From the NCBI RefSeq assembly GCF_013373795.3, contig NZ_CP088022.1, positions 1,798,001 to 1,862,000 of the forward strand: 64,000 nt of DNA, written 5' to 3'. The translations under genes were made by a program, and so were the position numbers. Under the pieces are notes generated by a model that saw only the letters and a program-made list of their open reading frames with translations, was not told the DNA's origin and did no database searches. The DNA comes from Bradyrhizobium quebecense. GTDB lineage: Bacteria > Pseudomonadota > Alphaproteobacteria > Rhizobiales > Xanthobacteraceae. Shown piece after piece: positions 27,564-36,300 of this stretch; the first letter of the stretch is position 1; each line of letters opens with the position of its first letter.

Positions 27564-28106
27564 ATGACGATGCTTGCGATTTTTGGTGCCTTGGCGATGG
27601 GAGCCGTCTTCGGATTCCTGCTGCAGCGGGGAAATGTAACGAGCTGCAACGTGATCGAGAACCAGTTCCGCCTGCGCGACTTCACGGTCCTCAAGGTCAT
27701 GGGCACCGCGATCGTCGTCGGGGGGATCGGCGTCCTGCTGCTGGTCGATACCGGCAACTCCAAATACTACGTCAAGGATGCCAACATGCTCGCGGTCGCG
27801 CTGGGCGCGGCGCTGTTCGGCGTCGGAATGGTGGTCTACGGCTACTGCCCCGGAACGGCTCTCGGCGCGATCGCGACCGGCAGCGTTCATGCGTTGGTCG
27901 GTGCCCTCGGCATGGTAGCCGGCGCGATTCTGTATGCGCTGAGTTTCGACTGGCTCAAGGGACATGTCTTGAATGTCTGGGCGCTCGGCAAGGTCCGGTT
28001 GCCAGATCTGACAGGTGTGCCGGACGCTGCGTGGTTCATCGTGCTCGCGATCGGGGCCGGATTGTTCTTCCGGTGGGTCGAGACGAGTCAGCCGAAGCGG
28101 GCCTGA
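27564..28106 (+). CDS. Half-size YeeE/YedE protein, PmpB-like
   Basis: 180 residues, membrane protein with FGFLLQRGNVTSCNVIENQ near the N-terminus and VVYGYCPGTALGAIATG in the middle, the two cysteine motifs expected of the second half-size partner. It starts just after its partner with GAGGAGATGACG as ribosome site and start. Such pairs are often linked to rhodanese and ArsR genes, as here. Confidence 0.82.
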   Translation: MTMLAIFGALAMGAVFGFLLQRGNVTSCNVIENQFRLRDFTVLKVMGTAIVVGGIGVLLLVDTGNSKYYVKDANMLAVALGAALFGVGMVVYGYCPGTALGAIATGSVHALVGALGMVAGAILYALSFDWLKGHVLNVWALGKVRLPDLTGVPDAAWFIVLAIGAGLFFRWVETSQPKRA

Positions 28107-28130
28107 AACGCCGGGCGTCAGCAAGGAGGC

Positions 28131-28448
28131 TCAGCGAGCCTTCCTGCTGCAATACAGCCGGTGCAGGGTGGCAAACAGCTCTTCCACGCGCGGGTCGGAA
28201 ATGCGGTACCAGATCGTCTGGCTGTCGCGCCGGGAGGCGACCAGCCCTTCGCCCCGCATTTTTGCAAGATGCTGCGAGAGTGCCGAGGGTGAGATCCCGA
28301 CGGAGTCCGCGAGGGGGCCGGCGCTCGCTTCGCCGACCTCGACCAGCTGGCACAGGATCAGCAGCCGATGCTCATTGGCAAACATGCGCATCAGCGCGGC
28401 GAGCTCGCTTGCTTTTTTCTCCAGGATCTGAGTGTCTGGCTTGCGCAT
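28131..28448 (-). CDS. ArsR-family repressor, persulfide-sensor type
   Basis: 105 residues, winged helix with recognition segment SPSALSQHLAKMR. Cysteines C33 (LLILC) and C100 (HRLYC) sit at the SqrR/BigR positions. It is convergent with the half-size YeeE pair and divergent from the rhodanese gene; the 185-bp gap holds an exact ATTC-N8-GAAT operator. It probably represses itself, the rhodanese and the transporter pair. Confidence 0.82.
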   Translation of the reverse strand: MRKPDTQILEKKASELAALMRMFANEHRLLILCQLVEVGEASAGPLADSVGISPSALSQHLAKMRGEGLVASRRDSQTIWYRISDPRVEELFATLHRLYCSRKAR

Positions 28449-28553
28449 CTGGTGCCTTCAATAGCATTCGGCATTCCATCGTCAAGGGTCGCGCGGGCAC
28501 CGTTTCTTTCGCGAAGTTCGAGCGTGATCCCGCGATCGCTTGATCCAACAAGG

Positions 28554-28582
28554 TTGAATATATTCGACAATTCGAATATGTT
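28554..28582 (+). promoter_or_regulatory. Rhodanese promoter with ATTC-N8-GAAT operator
   Basis: TTGAAT (28554-28559) and TATGTT (28577-28582) with a 17-bp spacer containing ATTC-N8-GAAT at 28562-28577. The hexamers are only fair, but the operator is an extended palindrome (ATATTCGacaatTCGAATAT). It lies 52 bp upstream of the rhodanese start. Confidence 0.55.
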
Positions 28583-28633
28583 GGCGGTACGGCGGCTCGG
28601 CCAGCCAAGCAAAGCAAAGAAGAGGTATCTGCC

Positions 28634-28975
28634 ATGCTGTCAGGATTGCTGAAGAAGTTCGCGGGGGCAACCAGCGTTGCTGCGATCGATCACGATGAGT
28701 TGGTGCAGGCGCATCGCGAGAAGAGCTGCACGATCGTCGATGTCCGGGAGCCGCACGAATTCGGCAACGGCCACATTCCGGGCGCTCTCAATCATCCGCT
28801 GTCGCAGTTCGATCCAGCGAGATTGGCGCAGGGCAAGCCGGTCGTCCTGATTTGTCAGGCAGGTGGTCGCTCGGCGACTGCGCTGCGCCGTGCACTCGCC
28901 GCCGGCCAGCAGAACGTGCGCCACTATGAGGGCGGCATGAGCGGCTGGCGCTCTCGCGGAGGCGCCGTTGTCTAG
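28634..28975 (+). CDS. Single-domain rhodanese (sulfurtransferase)
   Basis: 113 residues, one rhodanese domain: VDVREPHEFGNGHIPGA and the active-site loop CQAGGRS with C74 as the persulfide-forming cysteine. No signal peptide, so it acts in the cytoplasm, transferring sulfane sulfur to thiols. Downstream of an operator matching the ArsR persulfide sensors; likely part of the sulfide/persulfide response together with the quinone oxidoreductase at 30580-31866. Confidence 0.88.
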   Translation: MLSGLLKKFAGATSVAAIDHDELVQAHREKSCTIVDVREPHEFGNGHIPGALNHPLSQFDPARLAQGKPVVLICQAGGRSATALRRALAAGQQNVRHYEGGMSGWRSRGGAVV

Positions 28976-29026
28976 GCGCCTGCGGGTTTAATGAACTCCG
29001 CGCGATCGGCGGCACGGGTCGTCACC

Positions 29027-29481
29027 TCAGGCGGTACCGGCACGGCAACTTACACATGGCGTCGTGATCTCCGTTAGTCCGGACGAGGCCGGCTTTAGAT
29101 TGCCCCTGACGCCGACGTCCTGAGCCGCGATAGCGAAACGGCTCGCTGCACGATCGATCGCCGAGCCCGCATCCTGCGTGCCATCGGGCATGTACCTGGT
29201 AACCTCGGCGCCGCCGTGCAGGCTCAGGGACGACATCCACAGCTCGACTCCGCGATCCTCGCGGCGTCGTCGGCATGGCCCATCCCAAGTTGGGACTGAC
29301 TCTCCTGCAAGGCTTGGACGTGGTCCCGCATGTTGGACAATGTATGATCAATCATTGGCCGCAGGAACTTCACCAGCTGCCGCTTGTCGTCGCCCTCAGC
29401 TACTGCCAGTGAGAAACAGGTCCCTCGATGATGATATCGTCGATCATGGTCGGCCTCTGCAATCTGTGCGAAAGGTCTCAC
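29027..29481 (-). pseudogene. Decayed cytochrome c-like protein
   Basis: Two minus-strand frames together make one protein. The first holds RQLVKFLRPMIDHTLSNMRD and ALQESQSQLGMGHADDAARI; the second, after a -1/+2 shift near 29240, holds LWMSSLSLHGGAEVTRYM, RFAIAAQDVGVRGNLKPA and then CVSCRAGTA. The last part should be a CxxCH heme site, but histidine has become arginine. A frameshift plus a lost heme ligand indicates a pseudogene of a helical periplasmic cytochrome-like family. The signal peptide end is also unclear. Confidence 0.6.
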
Positions 29482-29867
29482 GCAATCTCGGCGACGACTT
29501 GCTTCAGCAACTCGCGAACTTGACCCGCGAGGGCGCCGAGCTTCGGATTCTGGATCGCCGTCATCGAAGCGACGGGATCCACCGCCGAAATCTCGACCTT
29601 GCCGCCTTCGCGCTGCTGAACCACGACGTTGCAGGGAAGCATGGTGCCGATCTTGTCCTCGAGGCTCAGCGCCTCATAGGCGAGCTTGGGATTGCATGCC
29701 CCGAGGATGAGATATGGCCGAACCTCGACCCCAAGTTTCTTCTTCAGGGTGTCCTTAACGTCGATTTGGGTGAGCACGCCGAAGCCATGGTGCTTCAAGG
29801 CTTCGGTCGTGGCCGCCACCGCTGCCTCGAACGGCAGGTCGACCGTTTTCGAGAAGTGATAGGTCAT
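29478..29867 (-). CDS. DUF302 domain protein
   Basis: 129 residues, full length for a single DUF302 domain: the N-terminal TYHFSKTVDLPFEAAVAATT, the central RPYLILGACNPKLAYEAL and the late LLPCNVVVQQ-like strand (here MLPCNVVVQ). The cysteines in ACNP and LPCN are typical. The family's function is unknown, but it often sits beside sulfide, metal or thioredoxin genes. First of a leftward group; 40 bp downstream of the DUF2892 gene. Confidence 0.82.
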   Translation of the reverse strand: MTYHFSKTVDLPFEAAVAATTEALKHHGFGVLTQIDVKDTLKKKLGVEVRPYLILGACNPKLAYEALSLEDKIGTMLPCNVVVQQREGGKVEISAVDPVASMTAIQNPKLGALAGQVRELLKQVVAEIA

Positions 29868-29907
29868 GGCTGTCTCCGTCGAATTGGGTCTTCTTCTCCG
29901 TACCAGC

Positions 29908-30111
29908 TCACGAGAACGCGCAGCCGTCGCGCAGGCCCAGCTTCTTGAACACGATCGCAGCGGGGCAGAAGCCAGTGAACGAGGCCTGCAACATGTTTAG
30001 CCCGGCGAACGCCGTCAGCAGGTACCAGTACGCATTCACGTAAGTCCCCAGTGCGAGTCCAAGCAGGACGACGAAACCTGCGAAGGCGAGAACGGCTTTA
30101 TCGACATTCAT
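29908..30111 (-). CDS. DUF2892 small membrane protein
   Basis: 67 residues with two hydrophobic segments (AVLAFAGFVVLLGLALGTYV and AYWYLLTAFAGLNMLQASF) and the closing GFCPAAIVFKKLGLRDGC. This is the DUF2892 / YgaP-C-terminal type. Such proteins commonly accompany rhodanese and persulfide-response genes, as here; no molecular role is established. Confidence 0.85.
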   Translation of the reverse strand: MNVDKAVLAFAGFVVLLGLALGTYVNAYWYLLTAFAGLNMLQASFTGFCPAAIVFKKLGLRDGCAFS

Positions 30112-30139
30112 GGCATGCTCCTATTGAAGGGTTACGGTC

Positions 30140-30583
30140 TTACGAACCTGTCAGGCCAGCCTGGGTCCAGGCGACGATGCTGCGCGCATCCATCGCGCCG
30201 GCGTGGCGGGCGATTTCCCGGCCGCCACGCATCAGCAGCAGGGTGGGAATCCCCGCGATGTTGAGGCGCGACGAGAGGCCTGGCGCGCCGTCGGAGTTGA
30301 GCTTCAGCAGCCGAACCTTCGGCTCGAGTTCGCGCGCAGCGCGCTCGTACATTGGTGCCATGGCGCGGCAGGGTCCGCACCACGGAGCCCATACATCGAC
30401 CAGGACCGGGATGTCGCTGTTCGCGACATGACGCTGAAAACCTTCTTCGTCGACCTCGATCGGAAGACCGGTGAAGATCGCCTGGCGGCAGGCACCGCAT
30501 CGCGCGGCCGCCGGCGCGCGCTCGGCGGGCAGGCGGTTGGTCCGCCCGCAATACCCACAGACGATCTGGCATGTCTCACTCAT
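30140..30583 (-). CDS. trxC: Thioredoxin 2 (zinc-binding)
   Basis: 147 residues. An N-terminal zinc ribbon (CGYCGRTNRLP...ARCGACR) precedes a thioredoxin domain with active site WCGPC and cis-proline in IAGIPTLLL. This is the TrxC layout; TrxC is a cytoplasmic disulfide reductase linked to oxidative stress. Its ATG overlaps the stop of the upstream flavoprotein gene (30580-30583), so the two are translationally coupled, suggesting that it reduces persulfides made by that enzyme. Confidence 0.88.
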   Translation of the reverse strand: MSETCQIVCGYCGRTNRLPAERAPAAARCGACRQAIFTGLPIEVDEEGFQRHVANSDIPVLVDVWAPWCGPCRAMAPMYERAARELEPKVRLLKLNSDGAPGLSSRLNIAGIPTLLLMRGGREIARHAGAMDARSIVAWTQAGLTGS

Positions 30584-31866
30584 GTGCCAGTTCGAACCTC
30601 CCTGATCTTGGCGATGTTCAGCCTGTCGAGCACGAATCGTTCATAGAACGGCTCGCTCTCGCCTCGCCGCATCTTGCGGATGAAGTACTTTTCGAAGGCC
30701 ACCTTTGCGTAGTGGACCCACTCCCCCTTGGACGACCAGCTAACGTTGCGCGGCGGGATCTGCGGCTGTGCCAGGAATGCGACGCCGGAGTCGCCGAAGT
30801 CCGCAAGGCAGATCGCGTTCAACGTCGGCTGCGTCTTGGGTTCCTGGCCGCGGAGCAGGGCACCAATGTTCATCGCAGCCGCTGTGACCATGGATTCGAT
30901 CATGAAGCCGGTCTTCGGGACGCCGACCGGCACTGGCGTCGCTCCGACCGGCGCGATTGCCACGCACACCCCGACGGCGAATACATTTTGGTAGGCGGGG
31001 TTGCGCTGGTGCTTGTCAACGATGACAAAACCGCGCGGATTGGTCAGTTTTTCGATGCCGCGCACCGCCTCGACACCGCGAAACGCGGGCAGCATCATCG
31101 AATACGAAAAAGGCAGATCGTGCGCCTTGTGCGCCGCACCGTTTTCGGCGAACTCCTCCACCGACATCGTGCCAGGCCCGACGCTGTCCACGCGCGCGTT
31201 GGTGATCCATTTGATGTGCTTCTCACGCATCTCGCTTTCGAGCATGCTCTTGGTGTCGCCGACGCCTTCCAATCCGAGATGGCCGATGTAGGGCTCCGAA
31301 GTGACGAAGGTGATCGGCACCTTGTCGCGCAGCTTGCGGCGGCGCAGTTCAGTTTCCAGGATGAAGAGGAATTCGTAGGCCGGCCCGAAGCACGAGGCGC
31401 CTTGGACCGCGCCGATCACGACTAGGCCGGGATTGGCCGCAAGCCTTTCGAACGCTTCGTTGGCTCGCGAGGCGTGATCGACATGACAGATCGATTGAGT
31501 GTGCCCTTGCGGACCGAGGCCCGGAATTTCGTCGAAGGCAAGCTCGGGACCTGTCGCGACGACAAGGTAGTCGTAGTCAATCGAGGTGCCGTCGCCGAGA
31601 TCGACGCGATTCTGGGCCGGATGCACGCGCTTGGCGCCCTGCGTCAGCAGGCGGATGCCCTTGCGCTTCATGATCTCTTCGAGATTGATTTCGATCTCGT
31701 TTTGCTTGCGCCAGCCGATAGCCACCCAAGGATTGGACGGAACGAAGTGATAGACAGCGCCATGCGAGATCACGCTCAGGCGGTCATCCTTTCGTAACTG
31801 CGGCAGCAATTCATAGGCCATCAGCGTTCCGCTCAGACCGGCTCCGATTACAACAATTTCCGCCAT
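30580..31866 (-). CDS. Sulfide:quinone oxidoreductase-like flavoprotein
   Basis: 428 residues. An N-terminal FAD dinucleotide fold (VVIGAGLSGTLMAYELLP) is followed by DYLVVATGPEL, a second nucleotide-fold region beginning VVIGAVQGASCFGPAYEFLF, and the ATG-like FAVGVCVAIAPV motif near the flavin. C-terminal SQR-type segments include VPKTGFMIE and the FERFVLDRL-like tail. C at GASC and C at VGVC match two of the catalytic cysteine positions of the SQR/flavocytochrome c family. It probably oxidises sulfide to polysulfide and reduces quinone at the inner membrane. Divergent from an ArsR persulfide sensor. Confidence 0.85.
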   Translation of the reverse strand: MAEIVVIGAGLSGTLMAYELLPQLRKDDRLSVISHGAVYHFVPSNPWVAIGWRKQNEIEINLEEIMKRKGIRLLTQGAKRVHPAQNRVDLGDGTSIDYDYLVVATGPELAFDEIPGLGPQGHTQSICHVDHASRANEAFERLAANPGLVVIGAVQGASCFGPAYEFLFILETELRRRKLRDKVPITFVTSEPYIGHLGLEGVGDTKSMLESEMREKHIKWITNARVDSVGPGTMSVEEFAENGAAHKAHDLPFSYSMMLPAFRGVEAVRGIEKLTNPRGFVIVDKHQRNPAYQNVFAVGVCVAIAPVGATPVPVGVPKTGFMIESMVTAAAMNIGALLRGQEPKTQPTLNAICLADFGDSGVAFLAQPQIPPRNVSWSSKGEWVHYAKVAFEKYFIRKMRRGESEPFYERFVLDRLNIAKIREVRTGT

Positions 31867-31917
31867 GGGTACCTCCGTTGGATGTCGATCGCCGGTTCCG
31901 TCCCGGCCTTTCTACAC

Positions 31918-31946
31918 TTGACGATATATTCGATTATGCGTATATA
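31918..31946 (+). promoter_or_regulatory. ArsR gene promoter with near-match operator
   Basis: TTGACG (31918-31923), 17-bp spacer, TATATA (31941-31946), a strong pair. ATTC-N8-GTAT at 31928-31943, one base from ATTC-N8-GAAT, fills the spacer. It lies in the gap shared with the divergent sulfide:quinone oxidoreductase-like gene, so it may control both. Confidence 0.55.
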
Positions 31947-31953
31947 CGCAAGT

Positions 31954-32274
31954 ATGAAGATGGATAGTGAAGTTATGGAGCGGGCGGCCGATCAGGCGAC
32001 CGAGTTGCTGAAGGCGCTCTCGAACCGGCATCGGCTTCTGATCATCTGCCAGTTGATTGACGGCGAACGGTCGGTCGGTGAACTCGCCGAATTCCTGAGC
32101 CTGCGGGATTCGACGGTCTCCCAGCACCTTGCGCTCCTTCGCAAGGATGGTCTGGTGTCCGCCCGCCGGGAGGCGCAGACAATCTTCTATTCGATCGCAA
32201 GCGAGCCAGCGCGTGAGGTGCTGAAGACGCTCTATCAGATATTTTGCGCACCGAAATCCGCAAGAACGAAATGA
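31954..32274 (+). CDS. ArsR-family repressor, persulfide-sensor type
   Basis: From ATG 31954 (an upstream in-frame ATG at 31882 would place the promoter inside the gene) the protein has 106 residues. It has a recognition helix RDSTVSQHLALLR and cysteines C32 (LLIIC) and C98 (QIFC), spaced exactly as in the regulator at 14975-15325 and in SqrR. It is divergent from the sulfide:quinone oxidoreductase-like gene, its probable main target. Confidence 0.85.
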   Translation: MKMDSEVMERAADQATELLKALSNRHRLLIICQLIDGERSVGELAEFLSLRDSTVSQHLALLRKDGLVSARREAQTIFYSIASEPAREVLKTLYQIFCAPKSARTK

Positions 32275-32378
32275 AAGTTACGAGCGATCGCGTGGCGGCG
32301 CCTTGAGCGAGATCAACGCCCCATCCTGTAAAACCGATGAGATGACAGAGGCGCGCCGTGCCGCGGTGTGACGGTTCC

Positions 32379-33390
32379 ATGATTACGCGGACAAACCTTA
32401 TGCGACCCTTGGGATTTATGGTCGCGATCGCGGCCGCCACCTTGCAGGCCAGCCTCGCGACGGCGGAAACGCTGACGGTGGCGCAGCACGTCGTCACCGA
32501 CGAAAAGGCCGTCTTTGCCACAGTCGAAAGCATCAGCGTGGTGTCGGCGCGCGGGCGCATCGGCGGAACCGTGGTCCAGCTCCACGTCAGGGAAGGGGAC
32601 CGCGTGACCGCAGGGCAGGCGATCGCCACCATCGGCGACGAGAAGCTCGGCCTGCAGATGAAGTCGCTGGATGCGCAGATCGAGGCGCTGCAGGCGCAGG
32701 CCAACCAGGCGCAGATCGATTTCACTCGGACCGAGGGGCTGGTCGAGCGCGGCACACTTCCGCGCGTCAAGCTCGACGAGACCCGGACCGCGCTGAACGT
32801 GGCGGAGAACGGTCTGCGTGCCAAGACAGCCGAGCGTGCCGTGATCAACGAGCAACTCAACCAGGGTCAGGTGCTTGCACCGACAGAGGGGCGCGTGCTG
32901 AAGAGGCTCATCACGATTGGTTCTGTCGTATTGCCCGGTGACCCCATCGTCACGGTCGCGCAGCAGAACTTCAAACTGCGGTTGCGGGTGCCGGAGCGCC
33001 ATGCGCGCCGCCTCAAGGCCGGCGACAAGATTCGCGTCGACGGCGCGGAGCTTGGCGGCGAAGCCGCCAAGTGGGGCGTTATCGATCTCGTGTATCCGCT
33101 GATCGAGGAAGGGCGCGTCATCGCGGATGCGACCGTCGAAGGGCTCGGCGAATATTTCGTCGGCGATCGGCTCCGGGTATGGATCTCCGGTGGCGCGCGG
33201 CCGGCCTTCATCGTTCCGGCAGGCTACGTGACGACCCGGTTCGGCATCGACTACGTGCGGCTACAAAGGGCCGGGGGGGGTGATCGACGTGCCGGTGCAG
33301 CGCGGGCCGGAATTGCCGACGCCCGCGCTTCCCGATGGCCTTGAAATTCTGTCCGGCATTCGCGCCGGCGACCAGTTGATGCGGCCATGA
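32379..33390 (+). CDS. RND efflux periplasmic adaptor, frameshifted in a G8 tract
   Basis: Signal or lipoprotein-like N-terminus, then a biotinyl-lipoyl hairpin (VVQLHVREGDRVTAGQAIAT), a coiled-coil hairpin (AQIEALQAQANQAQIDF ... RTALNVAENGLRAKTAERAV) and the adaptor beta-barrel (LAPTEGRVLKRL, LRLRVPERHARRLKAGD). The frame as written stops at 33344 with nonsense after RAGGG. Reading seven G instead of eight at 33273-33280 restores VIDVPVQRGPELPTP and an end at 33390 that overlaps the pump start as ATGA. This is either a sequencing error or a contingency tract. The start is uncertain (32358 GTG, 32379 or 32400). Confidence 0.8.
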
Positions 33391-36300
33391 ACCTCGGACT
33401 CTCGGGAAGGCTCACCAAGGCGACGATCGCGTCGCCCCTGACGCCGTTGTTTCTGATCGCTGCGCTCGTCGTCGGCCTGATCGCGGTCATCGTGATTCCG
33501 CGCGAGGAAGAACCGCAGATCAGCGTTCCGATGGTCGATATCCGCGTCAACGCGGACGGCTTGCGCGGACCCGATGCGGTCGAGCTCGTTACCAAGCCGC
33601 TCGAAGCGATCGTCAAGGGCATCGACGGCATCGAGCACGTCTACAGTCAGACTGAGGACGACCGGGTGATGGTCACCGCGCGGTTCCTGGTCGGCACCAA
33701 GGCGGAGGACGCGATCCTTCGCGTCCATGAGAAGATTCGAGCCAATCTCGATCGCATCCCGGTTGGGATTCCCGAGCCATCGATCGTCGGCCGCGGCATC
33801 AATGACGTTGCTGTGACGGTCCTGGCACTGTCGCCGAAGCCGGAAGCCGCCGAACGCTGGACCGATAAGGATCTGTTCGAGCTTGCCGACAAGGTCCGCT
33901 CGGAGCTCGTGAAAGTCGACAGCATCGGACTGACCTACATTTCAGGCGGCGCGGCGCAGCAGATCAGGGTCGAGCCCGATCCGGGAAAGTTGTCGCTGTT
34001 CGGCGTCACGCTGCAACAGCTCGTGTCCAAGGTCAAGGATGCCAATCGTTCGTTCCTGGCCGGCCAGGTCCGCGATGCCGGCATCGTTCGAAATGTCGCC
34101 GCAGGCCAGACGCTCGCGGGCATTCCCGATATCGGCCTGCTCCTGATCTCGACCCGTGACGGACGGCCGGTCTACGTCAAGGACGTGGCGAGCGTCATCA
34201 TCGGTCCGAACACGATCGAGCATCGGGTCTGGAACGATGCGCGGGACGGGAATGGGCAATGGACCCGGGTGCCCGCGGTCAGCCTCGCACTCGCCAAGCG
34301 CGCCGGCGCCAATGCGGTGGTTGTTTCCTCCGATATCAATCACCGCCTGGAGGGATTGAAGGGGCGTCTGATCCCCGAGGACGTGCAGGTGACGGTGACC
34401 CGGGACTATGGCGAGACCGCCAACGAAAAGGCCAATGAACTCCTGTTCCATCTCGGGCTCGCGACGATCTCGATCGTCGTGCTGATCGCGATTGCGATCG
34501 GCTGGCGCGAGGCTCTGGTGACCTTTGTCGTGATTCCGACGACGATCCTGCTCACGATGTTCGCCGCCAACTTGATGGGCTACACCATCAACCGTGTCAG
34601 CCTGTTCGCGCTGATCTTCTCGATCGGCATCCTGGTCGACGACGCCATCGTCGTCGTCGAGAACATAGCGCGGCATTGGAGCATGCGCGACGGCCGGCCG
34701 CGGTTGCAGGCGACCATCGAGGCCGTTGCAGAGGTCGGCAATCCCACCGTCGTCGCGACGCTGACCGTGGTCGCGGCGCTGTTGCCGATGCTGTTCGTGT
34801 CGGGGCTGATGGGCCCTTACATGGCGCCTATTCCTGCCAACGCTTCGGCGGCGATGCTGTTTTCCTTCTTTGTCGCCATGGTGGTCGCGCCCTGGCTGAT
34901 GCTGAAGCTGGCGCCGAAGGGCGAAATGACCGCCGTGCATGCTGTACATGATGAAGGGCGCCTGGGCCGGCTCTACCGACGCTTTGCCTCGCCGATCGTG
35001 CGCAGCAGGCGCTCTGCATGGATATTCCTGCTCGGGGTCGGCATCGCGACGCTATTGTCGATGACGCTGTTTGCCACCAAGTCGGTAACGGTCAAGCTGC
35101 TGCCGTTTGACAACAAGTCGGAGATCTCCGTCGTCGTCGACCTGCCGGAAGGAGCGAGCTTGGAGGCGACCGAGCGCACCTTGTTCGTTGCGGCCGAGAT
35201 CGCCCGGCAACTGCCTGAAGTGACCTCGCTCCAGTCCTATGCTGGCACGCCGGCGCCGTTCAATTTCAACGGCCTTGTGCGTCACTATTACCTGCGCGAG
35301 CGCCCCGAGCTCGGTGAAGTGCAGGTCAACCTGACGGCGCGCGCCGAGCGCAAGCGCGCCAGCCATGAGATCGCGCTCGAGCTGCGCGAGAAGCTGAAGG
35401 CACTAGATCCGCCCAGGGGCACCAGCATCAAGGTGGTCGAAGTGCCGCCCGGGCCGCCGGTGCTTTCGACGCTACTCGCCGAAGTCTATGGTCCCGATGC
35501 GGCCACACGCCGCGCGGTCACGGCCGAGCTCAAGAAGGTCTTTGCAGAGGTGCCGTTCATCGTCGATATCGACGATTCCATCGGCGAGAAGCGGCCGCGG
35601 CTCCGGCTCTCCATCGACCAGGACCGGCTCGAATTCTTCGGCGTCGAGCAGCGGGATGTCTATGACACGATACAGGCCCTGTTTGGCGGCATCTCGATCG
35701 GCTATTCGCATCGCGGCGAGGACCGCAACCCGATCGAGATCGCGGTGCATCTCGGCAAGCGCGACCTGGTCTGGGACGAGGCGCTGGCCTCGACGCCGGT
35801 ACCCGCCAACACGGTGCCCGGCAGCAAGACGGTGGTAGAGCTTGGCCAGGTTGTGAAAGCGACGATGGAGGATGGTTCACCGACGATCTTCCGCCGAGAC
35901 GGGCGTTTCGCCGACATGGTGATGGCCGAACTTGCCGGGCGCTTCGAGGCGCCGCTCTACGGCATGCTTGCGGTGGCCGACCGCGTCGATGCCCACGACT
36001 GGGGCAATCTGCCGAAGCCGGCGATCAGTCTGCACGGGCAGCCAGCAGATGAGGCGCGTCCGACGCTGTTGTGGGACGGCGAATGGGAAATCACTTGGGT
36101 GACCTTCCGCGACATGGGCGCGGCCTTCGGCGCGGCCATCCTTGGCATCTACGTGCTGGTCGTCGCCCAATTCAAGAGTTTCCGTTTGCCGCTGGTCATC
36201 CTGACGCCGATCCCGCTGACGTTGATCGGCATCCTCGTCGGGCATTGGCTGTTGGGTGCTCCGTTCACCGCGACGTCGATGATCGGCTTTATCGCGCTGG

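Noticed and set aside
28976..29480. A plus-strand gene after the rhodanese
   Set aside because: The plus-strand frames are antisense to the cytochrome-like pseudogene and the DUF302 gene.
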